58,301 nt of DNA, from NCBI GenBank assembly GCA_910584525.1, contig CAJUAT010000011.1, positions 1 through 58,301 of the forward strand, read 5' to 3'. Below, piece after piece: positions 13,819-22,100 of this stretch. Source of the DNA: an uncultured Muribaculaceae bacterium (lineage in GTDB: Bacteria > Bacteroidota > Bacteroidia > Bacteroidales > Muribaculaceae). Numbering within the stretch: position 1 is the first letter of the stretch; each line of letters starts with the position of its first letter. The position numbers were made by a program, and so were the translations under genes. The notes under the pieces were generated by a model. It was not told where the DNA came from and did no database searches. It was given only the letters and a program-made list of their open reading frames with translations.

Positions 13819-14817
13819 ATGATAGACGTAACGACCTTAACCCAACTCATAACCCAGTTCAGGAACACGACGGCCTCAAACTCCGTGTCGCCCGAAACCG
13901 TCGGCTCTATTCTCCAAAAGATTGTCGACATACTCGCCACCGCTGGAACACAGGCCAACCTCGACATCATCATCAAGTGGCACGAGGCCCTGAAAACGGC
14001 GCGTCCGGCTCTCACCGCGCTTTCGCAGGGCAACGCCGACCGCAACCACATCTACCTTGCCGCACGGAGCGTCAACCTATACACCGGCGCACAGGCCGAT
14101 CTCACACTGATTCAGATACAACAAGCCACAACAGAGCGAGCCGGAGCCATGCGCGCCCAACAGGTCGTTGACCTAAACGCCGCGCGGCGCGACGTGGCCG
14201 ACATCAAGAAACAGATACAGACCATAAACTCCCTGCTCGGCGTCGGCACCGCCGACAACCTCTATAAAGCCTCGCAAATCTCCTGTCAGGTAATCAACGG
14301 CGAGCTGCACCTACTCGGCGCGCAGACACTCACCGCCGCCGGATATGTGCCGTATCTCTTTCGGCGTGTGCGCAAGCGCAACCCCTATAAGAACAAGTTC
14401 GCCACCGCCGAGCAACGCGCCGCCAGGAAATACTGCCAGGCCAAGAAAGGCTGGGGGCTGTACGGCTCAATTTACGCCGTAAAACTCGACGGCTCTAAAA
14501 TCCTCTTTTCCACAAACCCGCACAGCTTCCTGTCAGTCAAGGCAGAGGGATGGTCTGCCGACGCCTCGACACTCGTAACGCGGCATACCGACCGACACGG
14601 CAACATACGCTTCGGCCTCGGTCGTAGCTCCGTGTCGTTGACCGACCCCAAGAATCCTAAAAAGCAGCGTATGATACGCTTCGTTTTCGGAATCGGCCTC
14701 GCCAAGCCAATCTATCCCGGCACCGCCGCCATCACCCCTGCCAACCTCGCAAGCTCACTCGCCACCTTCACCATCATATACGACCCCGGAACACTGCGAT
14801 GGACGTTCTCGACCTGA
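13819..14817 (+). CDS. Adhesin/tail-fibre-like phage protein (332 aa)
   Basis: ATG 13819 follows a -7 element and a 7-bp inverted repeat; the longer frame from 13765 would run through the promoter. The N-terminal 45 residues (TLTQLITQFRNTTASNSVSP, then VGSILQKIVDIL) match a helical module I recall at the start of many Bacteroides phage fibre or adhesin proteins. A coiled-coil-like region (QQVVDLNAARRDVADIKKQI) follows, then a beta-rich domain (residues about 165-332) that could bind a surface receptor. It is preceded by a divergent secreted moron and followed by an intergenic gap and the lysis genes. Confidence 0.6.
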   Translation: MIDVTTLTQLITQFRNTTASNSVSPETVGSILQKIVDILATAGTQANLDIIIKWHEALKTARPALTALSQGNADRNHIYLAARSVNLYTGAQADLTLIQIQQATTERAGAMRAQQVVDLNAARRDVADIKKQIQTINSLLGVGTADNLYKASQISCQVINGELHLLGAQTLTAAGYVPYLFRRVRKRNPYKNKFATAEQRAARKYCQAKKGWGLYGSIYAVKLDGSKILFSTNPHSFLSVKAEGWSADASTLVTRHTDRHGNIRFGLGRSSVSLTDPKNPKKQRMIRFVFGIGLAKPIYPGTAAITPANLASSLATFTIIYDPGTLRWTFST

Positions 14818-15202
14818 CTGCTTCGCAAGTTCATAGTAGAAAGTTCATAGTTCATTGAATCACACCGCCCCCACCTCTCTATGAACAATGAACAATGAAC
14901 CCTCCACTGCGGCAAAGCCGCAAAAAAGAAAGCCCTCACGGGCGAGCCGCAAGGGTATGCTATCTTTTATACGAGCCGAGATAGCCCTTGTGGTACAAGA
15001 CCACCCGGAAATGCTATCTATGGAACTCCGGCGTGTTAGCCCTTATGGGAAATGCTATCCGCCATACGCAGAGGTATCCAGTTCATCTTTAGCGCGGCTT
15101 TACATTGTTAAGAGGTGTCCGGGTCATTTTTAGTATGGTTTCACTTACAGACGCAAAGATAATCATAATTCACCACATACACAAATAATTACGCCACAAA
15201 TT
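14818..15202. repeat. Intergenic stretch with several short imperfect repeats
   Basis: Microrepeats GTTCATAGTTCATTG (near 14831-14856) and ATGAACAATGAACAATGAAC (14881-14900) are in opposite orientation. A pair of roughly 50-base imperfect repeats built on ATGCTATC...TAGCCCTT (14956-15058) follows, then a 40-base imperfect tandem pair starting GAGGTATCC and GAGGTGTCC (15071-15103/15112-15144). A complement -7 element GCAAAGATA lies at 15150-15158. An 81-aa frame across it looks random. It may be a recombination scar or remnant insertion-element ends. Confidence 0.45.
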
Positions 15203-15436
15203 ATGAACCTCCGCAAACACAAGCCCACCATACAGCTACTCGCCGCCATTGCCCTTATCGCCCTCGGCTGCGGGCTGCTCGTGGCAGGGTTTATTCTGCC
15301 GCCGCCGGGCGAGATACACAACTCCGTGCTGATAGCCTTCGGCGAAATCCTCACCTTCGCCGGGGCACTGTTCGGCATCGACTATCATTACAAATACGCA
15401 CGGCCAAAAGACCGCGACGAAGACATAACCCCATAA
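15203..15436 (+). CDS. Holin-like small membrane protein (77 aa)
   Basis: Two hydrophobic helices (residues 11-31 and 39-58) and a charged C-terminal tail (YARPKDRDEDITP) follow a basic N-terminus (NLRKHKP). The gene lies 29 nt upstream of an endolysin-type amidase and at the head of a lysis cluster, so a holin that opens the inner membrane is likely. No holin family is recognised by sequence, and phage holins are very diverse. Confidence 0.6.
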   Translation: MNLRKHKPTIQLLAAIALIALGCGLLVAGFILPPPGEIHNSVLIAFGEILTFAGALFGIDYHYKYARPKDRDEDITP

Positions 15437-15465
15437 CCTCATAACCTTATAACCCTCATAACCTT

Positions 15466-15909
15466 ATGCGAAGCATAACCGAAATCATCGTGCATTGCAC
15501 GGCCACCCCGGAGGGAAAGCCCTTCACCGTGCAGCAAATCCGACAGTGGCACACCGCGCCGAAACCAAAAGGCAACGGCTGGCGCGACATAGGCTATCAC
15601 TACATCGTATATCTCGACGGCTCCGTACATAATGGCCGCCCCGTCGAACAGGTCGGCGCACATTGCTCCGGCCACAACGCCCACTCCATAGGCGTGTGCT
15701 ATGTTGGCGGCTGCGACGCCCACAGGCGGTTACCCGACGGACAGCCCGAACCAAAAGACACGCGCACACCAATACAGAAAACAGCCCTGCGCCAACTCCT
15801 GAAGAAACTGAAAGAGCGATACCCCGGTGCACGGATATACGGACACCGTGATTTTGCCCCCAAAGCGTGCCCCTCCTTCGACGCAACCGCCGAATATTCA
15901 GATTTATAA
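15466..15909 (+). CDS. N-acetylmuramoyl-L-alanine amidase (endolysin, Amidase_2/PGRP fold)
   Basis: This is a 147-aa T7-lysozyme-type amidase that cuts the bond between MurNAc and the stem peptide. Zinc ligands are H10 (IIVHCTAT), H127 (YGHRDF) and C135 (PKACPSFD). Y44 (IGYHYIV) and K133 occupy the catalytic Tyr and Lys positions. The length is normal for a single-domain endolysin. There is no signal peptide, so release depends on the upstream holin-like protein. The microrepeat at 15431-15469 runs up to and over the start codon. The downstream gap holds a long RNA hairpin. Confidence 0.92.
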   Translation: MRSITEIIVHCTATPEGKPFTVQQIRQWHTAPKPKGNGWRDIGYHYIVYLDGSVHNGRPVEQVGAHCSGHNAHSIGVCYVGGCDAHRRLPDGQPEPKDTRTPIQKTALRQLLKKLKERYPGARIYGHRDFAPKACPSFDATAEYSDL

Positions 15910-15915
15910 ATATGA

Positions 15916-16007
15916 ATATCGCCAAAGTTTGCGCTTGTACGTCAGCGGCCGCAGGGCAAAGCTCTGCGATCGCTGGTGCAAGCTATCAAGCAAACCTTTG
16001 GCAATAT
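15916..16007. ncRNA. Long rod-like inverted repeat between lysis genes
   Basis: About 92 nt fold into one nearly continuous rod: ATAT/ATAT, GCCAAAG/CTTTGGC, TTTGC/GCAAA, GCTTG-AC-CAGCG against CGCTG-GT-CAAGC, and CGCAGGGC-aaa-GCTCTGCG at the tip. It lies entirely between the amidase stop (15909) and the next start (16025). There is no T-run on either side, so it is not a typical terminator. It could be a small RNA, an RNase III site or a translational control element. The strand is undetermined. Confidence 0.45.
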
Positions 16008-16024
16008 AAAGACATATCCGACCT

Positions 16025-16555
16025 ATGAAAGCCATCTCGACCCTCAACTCTCGGTTCTCGACATTTGCCGCATACATACTGATTTTCACCGCGCTTTGCG
16101 GCTGCAAATCGAAAAAGGATATTGTCGCCAACAACACCGCCGACACCGACAGCGTGGCCGCCTCCCTCGCCTCCGGCTACTTCCTCCGCATCGACACCGC
16201 CATGCGCCGCATCAGCTTCGACTTCGACACGCTGGATATAACAATAGAGCGACACGCCGCCGACGCAGCACTATCGGCAGCGTCGCCCGAAGAAACCGTC
16301 AGAATCCGCGCCGTCGGCGGTAAGATTGCCGACCGCCGCAGACAGACACGCAACGCCATAGCCGGATATAACCGACTTGACACCGTGGCCTACCGCCACG
16401 CCTCCGCCACATCGAGAGCCGAACACACAACCACCACCTCCGTAGCCGAGCCGCCCGACACCACCCGGATAATACTCACCCTCGCCGCCCTCATTCTGAT
16501 TGTGTCGGGCATCGCCCTCTACCTCCGCCGCCGCAAACGCCACACCGAGATATAA
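16025..16555 (+). CDS. u-spanin-like lipoprotein with C-terminal membrane helix
   Basis: This 176-aa protein combines an N-terminal lipoprotein signal (IFTALCGCKS, lipidation at the second Cys) with a C-terminal membrane helix (about residues 149-166, LTLAALILIVSGIALYL) and a basic end (RRRKRHTEI). That topology, outer-membrane lipid anchor plus inner-membrane helix, defines unimolecular spanins such as T1 gp11, which fuse the two membranes in the last step of lysis. It follows the holin-like and amidase genes as expected. The start region contains CAACTCTCGAC-type microrepeats read as STLNSRFST. Confidence 0.65.
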   Translation: MKAISTLNSRFSTFAAYILIFTALCGCKSKKDIVANNTADTDSVAASLASGYFLRIDTAMRRISFDFDTLDITIERHAADAALSAASPEETVRIRAVGGKIADRRRQTRNAIAGYNRLDTVAYRHASATSRAEHTTTTSVAEPPDTTRIILTLAALILIVSGIALYLRRRKRHTEI

Positions 16556-16587
16556 GTTTTTTCATAAGCAGATTGTGATTGACAGAA

Positions 16588-16620
16588 CCGCCCGGCTTGC
16601 GAAAGTCGGGCGGCTCGTTT
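16588..16620. terminator. Bidirectional terminator between convergent genes
   Basis: An 11-bp stem CCGCCCGGCTT/AAGTCGGGCGG (one wobble) with a GCGA tetraloop (16588-16613) lies between the rightward lysis operon and the leftward moron. The flanking T-runs are short on both strands. Confidence 0.65.
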
Positions 16621-17305
16621 ATTCTTGCATCGGATTTTCATCATTTCTCACTTGGTCTATCATCGACCGCTCAAACCTATCCAACGGGAATTTACCCGTT
16701 TCGTATTCATAAGCAATACGCTTGGTATACGTTAAATCAGAATTATGCTCCCAAACACAAAGTCCTACAATATACAGTTTATCCTCTCTAATCTGTATAG
16801 CAATATTCCACCCGACCTTATAACCTTGACCTCTAACATAGGCAAGCTCGAAATCGCAAGGTTGGTTAAATGTTCCATCATTTTCATCTTCAGATGGGAT
16901 AAAGAATCTTTCGCAAGGAACAATAATCCCGTCGTCTATTATCGGCTCATTTGAAATTACATTATCATAAATAAAAGTGTCTTCTCCTTTTTTCATCAAC
17001 AACACCCTATCGCTGTATAAATCCCATTTCTTCCCATTGTTATAGTCTGGCGATAAGATAGCGAGGTGATATATATTGACAACTTTCGCATCGCCTATCT
17101 CCATATAACAGCTATCAATGATATTATAAGTATCTGATATTTTACAGCCATTATAATCGTTATAACCCAACACTTCAACTGCCGAACAATTTAACGTGTT
17201 GCCGACAAGATTTGCGTGATGTTCAAACCTTGATGTTGTTTCTTGTGCAACAACAGATGTGACTAACATCATAATACCTGCGGCTATTGCGATTGCTTTA
17301 TACAT
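16619..17305 (-). CDS. Sec-exported protein of unknown function (moron, 228 aa)
   Basis: An AT-rich leftward gene with a signal peptide (MYKAIAIAAGIMMLVTSVVA, cleavage before QETT). The mature part is mixed alpha/beta, rich in Asp/Asn/Tyr (DGIIVPCERFFIPSEDENDG), with four Cys residues after cleavage. No family is recognised. A perfect minus-strand -7 element TAAATTTG (17340-17333) lies 27 nt upstream of the start. Orientation, composition, private promoter and terminator all mark it as a lysogeny-expressed accessory gene. Confidence 0.6.
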   Translation of the reverse strand: MYKAIAIAAGIMMLVTSVVAQETTSRFEHHANLVGNTLNCSAVEVLGYNDYNGCKISDTYNIIDSCYMEIGDAKVVNIYHLAILSPDYNNGKKWDLYSDRVLLMKKGEDTFIYDNVISNEPIIDDGIIVPCERFFIPSEDENDGTFNQPCDFELAYVRGQGYKVGWNIAIQIREDKLYIVGLCVWEHNSDLTYTKRIAYEYETGKFPLDRFERSMIDQVRNDENPMQE

Positions 17306-17331
17306 AAACTAATACTGTATGATTGTATGAT

Positions 17332-17340
17332 GCAAATTTA
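17332..17340 (-). promoter_or_regulatory. Promoter -7 element for the secreted moron
   Basis: On the minus strand this reads TAAATTTGC, a perfect TAnnTTTG element, 27 nt before the start codon of the 228-aa gene. Confidence 0.65.
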
Positions 17341-18894
17341 GCAATTTTTTCGTATTCTCTGATATGTCATATGTGTATTTCAGACAGTTGCCCGTGAGGG
17401 TAGCCGTTTGCATTATCCCCAATCCCACCCATAGCGTTGTGAGGCGGCGGCTTACAGGCACAGGCCGCTTTGACTTAATCGCTCCGGCGCGTGGCGGCTC
17501 ACTTGGCAGCGGCTCCGAGTTCCGCGCTGCGCTTGTTGCCCTCTGCCGTCGGGTGTCGGCCCCGGCACACTCTCAAATTGTTCCGCTCCGACACCTCCGC
17601 ATACTGCTCCGGCGTCTGTCGCTCCACAAACGCCACGTTGCGCCACGGCTTCACTCCGGCTTTTAAGAGAGTGCCTTGAACACAGTTCAGACCGACACCC
17701 GGCGGCGGTGTTCAAACACTCCGAGCCTTGCCGCGCTCACTGTCGCCGCGCCACCTCCGCTCACACCCTCGCGCCCACGCCCTGATCCGCCACCGCACAA
17801 CGCCCGGCAGAGGAACATCGGCCACCCTCGCGGACAACCGCCACGACACGCCGACATAACGGTATGCCGACACAACGACTTGGCTTGCCGACACCTCCGG
17901 GCGCACCGTGGCCGACAGCCCCCTTTCGCCGTTCTGACTGCACTCCGCCGCGTTGCCGGGCATGGCTTGGCAGTGCGGACGTGGTGGCACCCCAATGGCA
18001 CAAACGCCCTACGGTCATTAGAGCCAACTCCCTGCGGTCGGGGGTGCCTCTCACTGCATTGCAAAGCCGCCCCGCACCGCCGCTGCATTACGGCAGACCG
18101 TCTGCCGGGGGCGTGCACCCACGACACACGCCCTGCGGCATCGGCAACCACACATTGACATAACGGCATACCGACACAAGCCCCGCCCCACGCCCCAAAC
18201 GCGGCGCGTCGGCGCACAGCTACGCTACGGCTGCCGTGGCGGTCGCTGATGAAAGGCCGAGCGGTCATTCCGCATCAATCGAAAACCTTTAACCGGCCAA
18301 CAACCCACTGTTTCACAGAGGCTTTTATGGCCGAGATTTTCGGTTGGGCTGCATTGCTCCGCCTTTCATCACCGCCCCGTTGCCCCGGCCACCTCCACTA
18401 CGCGCATCGCCTCCACCGCCACGCTTGCCGCGACATCACCCCGACGTGCTTCCGGGATATGGAAATGATGCAGCCGAGAGTGGATTGGCCGCGATAAACA
18501 AGGAATGTGGCACAGCAACTCATACCACGGCAACACCGCTCCCTGCGCTCACGGTGTATGCCGTGCCTCCCGTGCTACGTTCCACCCTGATTTTTATGCC
18601 AATCCACAACACGGCTTCATCATCGGGGCATCACCGCCCGTCGGCTGATGTAAGGATAGGAATTTGCCGCGACCTCAAAACGACCTGCGCCCGTTTTGAT
18701 TATCGCGTCAACGACATCACCGCGCTTTCGCCTACGCAGGGCGCGGCGGTGGGTGCGGTTACATATTCCGCCCGAAAATCCCGAAACAACCCGAAAAAAG
18801 CGACAGGCCGTGGGGGGATAGTGCGAAGCACCCTCGGTGGAAAATATTCCCCCGAACCCCCTTTGCGCCTGATAAAACGCTGTTTTTCAGGCTT
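17341..18894. other. Large GC-rich stretch with no recognised gene
   Basis: About 1.55 kb lie between the secreted moron and the hairpin array. Overlapping frames on both strands (for example 17676-18158 plus and 17687-18268 minus) are Pro/Arg/His-rich, lack family resemblance and have no leader or promoter, so I do not call them. A 23-base near-identical direct repeat GACATAACGG...CCGACACAA occurs at 17853-17875 and 18157-18179 (two differences). It may be a long untranslated RNA, a decayed region or an uncharacterised control region. Confidence 0.5.
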
Positions 18895-19119
18895 ACAACG
18901 TTTTTAACCTCCTAAAAATCCGTGGACTTTTGTAGAACCGCCGAAGCGGTACGGTTAAAACGTTGTGTTACACCTCTTTGCCGCCGCGATATTCCGGGAC
19001 CCGATTTCATACCCGAAACATCGCGGCGGCGAGGTGCTTTATGCGCGCAAACTGCGGGGCCACCGGCTGCACCGCCCACAATTTGCGCGCGACGCCCCTA
19101 AAATCCGTCTTTTAGGGGC
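18895..19119 (+). ncRNA. Array of four long hairpins before the tape measure gene
   Basis: Four consecutive inverted repeats are seen. H1 pairs 18895-18909 with 18953-18966 (ACAACG...CGTTGT, 14 bp, one bulge) around a smaller ACCGC-cgaa-GCGGT hairpin. H2 pairs GCCGCCGCGAT with ATCGCGGCGGC (18980-18990/19020-19030). H3 pairs GCGCGCAAA with TTTGCGCGC (19043-19051/19082-19090). H4 pairs GCCCCTAAAA with TTTTAGGGGC (19094-19103/19110-19119). No T-run follows H4. The density of perfect stems suggests the structured 3' end of a longer RNA. Confidence 0.5.
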
Positions 19120-19133
19120 AGAGAGGCTGCGGT

Positions 19134-19141
19134 TACATTTG
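19134..19141 (+). promoter_or_regulatory. Promoter -7 element TACATTTG for the tail operon
   Basis: TACATTTG followed by C is identical to the element at 6317. It predicts a start site near 19145 and a 16-base leader for the tape measure gene. Confidence 0.6.
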
Positions 19142-19160
19142 CGCAATAAACTATTGAATT

Positions 19161-22100
19161 ATGGCTAATTACAATACTTCCGCAACGGTAACGCTATCTG
19201 TCAACGGCAAGCAGGCCCAGCAAATGCTGAAACGCTTGCAATCCGAGGCCGCAAAACTGGAGAAGAAACTGGCGAAAGCCGCGACCGCCGGAGATAAGGC
19301 CACGATGTCGAAACTGCAAAAGGAACTGAAACAGACCAACGGCCTTATTCAGAAATTGCAGTCCTCGGCCAAGACCGCCGAACAGGTGCTTGCCCGAATG
19401 GACAGGGCGACACCCAGGGAGCTTAACAAGGCTCTGCGCACCCTGCAATCACAGCTTAACGGCATACAGCGCGGCACTGCCGCGTGGGATATGCAGATTG
19501 CCAAAATCAAACTGCTTAAAGCTGAAATCGCTAAGGTCAACGCGCAGATGGCTGTCGGGCAGACACGGTGGCAGAGGTTCAACAACTGGCTGAACAACTG
19601 CCAGACGGCCATAATGGGAGTGGTAGCCGCCATTACGGGGCTGGTGATGGCCGGACGTAAAGCCGTCAACACTTACGCCGAAATGGAGGAAACACTTGCC
19701 AACACGCAGAAATACACCCGTATGACCGCCGCCGAAGTGCTCGAACTCAACGAGCTTTTCAAAGGCATGGATACACGACTGGCGCGCGAGCAGCTTAATC
19801 TTCTCGCACAGGAGGGCGGACGCCTCGGCTACAATACGGTGCAGTCCGTCAAGGAGTATGTCGAAGCCGCCTCTATTATAAATGTCGCGCTCGTTGACCT
19901 CGGCGAAGGTGCCACGCAGACCATCGCCAAGCTGTCTAACATCTTCGGCATGGAGCAGATGTACGGTGTGCGCGACGCGATGCTGAAAGTTGGCTCGACC
20001 GTCAACCACCTTTCGCAGAACTGCACCGCGGCCAAGCCTTTCATCGTGGAGTTTGCGCAGCGTATGGCCGGCATAGGCTCGACGGCGAAAATGACGATAC
20101 CCGAAATCATGGCATTTGCCGCCACGCTCGACGCGCACGGTCAAAAGGTGGAAATGTCGGCCACGGCATTGCAGCGCACCATTATGGAGCTTTTCAAGAA
20201 GCCGGGAGAAATGGCGAAAAAGGTAGGGCTGGAAACAAATACTTTCATCGAAACCCTCAACAGGTCTACCACGGAGGGCGTGATGATGTTCCTCGAAGCT
20301 CTCGGCAGACTGGGCGAAGACCAGGCTCTTGCCGTACTCTCGCCGCTGTTCCAGGATCTCGGCCTCGACGGTGCCCGCGTGTCCTCGGTGCTGTCAAACC
20401 TTTCTTCGCACCTCGACTTCCTTAAATGGCAGTTGGGCGAGGCTAATCAGGCTTTCCGCGAAGGCACCTCGGCCTCTAACGAATACGCCATTTTCAACAA
20501 TACGGCACAGGCGGCAATCGACAAGGCCCGTAAAAGGGTTACGGAGCTTGCCGTGGAACTCGGCGAGAAGCTGTACCCGGTCATGCGGCACATCTACACT
20601 TCTTCTTCCGTGTTCCTCCGTGTGCTGAACCAAATCGTTACTTTCATCATAAAGTACCGCACGGCCATACTTGGTATCATCACAGTTTTTGCCGCCTATT
20701 ATTCGTGGCTCGGACTGGTGAAGACAGCCCATGCAGCATATAATATCGTTGTCAAGGCCGCGACCGCGCTTCACAACGCATGGCGTATAGCTGTCGTTTT
20801 GGGGCGCATAGCGGTGATAGCCTTTACGCAGGGCATAGGCGCGGCCACCCACGCCTTCCGGCTCCTTACCGCCGCTATGTCGGCCAATCCTTTTGGCCTC
20901 ATTCTCGCGGCGGTTACGGCTCTTGTGCTCGTTATAAAGGCTTTGTGCGACCGCACTTCCGAATATACGAAGAAGCTCCGCGAGGCTGTCAACACCGCCG
21001 CCAATTTCTCAAAGGAACTCTCAAAGGAACAGCGGCAGCTTGACGAACTTTTCGGCAAACTCGAAGCCTGTAAGCGAGGAACCAAAGAATACAAGGAGGT
21101 CAAGGACACTATCATATCCCAGTATGGGAAGTATCTGCGTGGCCTAATCAACGAGCGCAACGAGATTACAGACCTTACAGCCGCTTACAAAAGGCTTGCG
21201 GCTGCGGCGCGCATCGCCGCTAAGGAACGTGCCATACAGGGCGCGAAAGATGCCGCACAGGAAACTTTCGACGATGCTTTCAGCGGCCTTGCGAAGAAGT
21301 TGCAGGAGCAGCTTGTCGCCTACGGCAAGTCTTACAAGGACGCCGTGCGCATAACTAACCGCGTCGTCATTGACTTGCAGACCACCGGCACTATCGGTCA
21401 GGATATTGTCGGTGAGTTGCAGGGAATCAAAGGCAGCTTACAGGACAAATGGGGCTGGACGGCGCACCCCGTAAATGTCGTTAACGATATGATAGGCACC
21501 CACGGCGAATATACAACCGCGATGGGGGAAATAAATCAGATTGAGCGTGAAACCAATCCTCTCGCCGGATATTCGGCCACGGAACTTCGCCGACTCATAA
21601 CCGACTTCGAGGGCCACGCCGAGCGTGGAGAGGGCGGCGCCATAATCATAGGCATCAACGAGCCGAACCCAACAACGAGGCGTATCGCCGCAAACGAGGT
21701 GAGCGAATTTCTCGATGAAGCCCGTGCCCGGCTGTCGGTGCTTGAAACACCTTCCAACGACCCTGTGGCGGGCAACCCGGACTTTACTCTCGATGATTTT
21801 ACTCCCTATGAATCGGAAAAAGACCGCAAGGCGCGCGAGGCCGAGGAACGGCGCGCGGCAATAAAGGCGCGAAAGGAGTTCAAGGACAAACTCAACGATG
21901 CGAAAGGCGAATGGGAGGCCGGTGCCGCACAGAATGTCAGCGATTATTCGGCGGGGCTGAAATCGTGGACGCAGTTCCTTCTCTACAAGCACAACCTCGA
22001 AATCAAATACTACGACGACCGCCTCCGTATCTTCGAGGACTACAATCTTCAGGAGGACGAGGACTATCAGGAACTGCTGAAAAAGAAAGCGGAGATTCAG

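Noticed and set aside
14888..15133. 81-aa ORF between adhesin-like and holin-like genes
   Set aside because: It starts inside microrepeats, spans the imperfect repeat scar and lacks any domain or leader.
15203..15436. Antisense 68-aa ORF (15236-15442) and small-toxin interpretation of the 77-aa gene
   Set aside because: Two clean membrane helices directly before an endolysin gene make holin the better reading.
610..16062. CRISPR-like array
   Set aside because: The short repeats are dispersed microrepeats without regular spacers, and no cas genes are present.
17676..18268. Overlapping 160-aa plus-strand and 193-aa minus-strand ORFs in the GC-rich gap
   Set aside because: Both are Pro/Arg/His/Cys-rich, have no promoter or family resemblance and mirror each other, as expected from GC-rich non-coding DNA.
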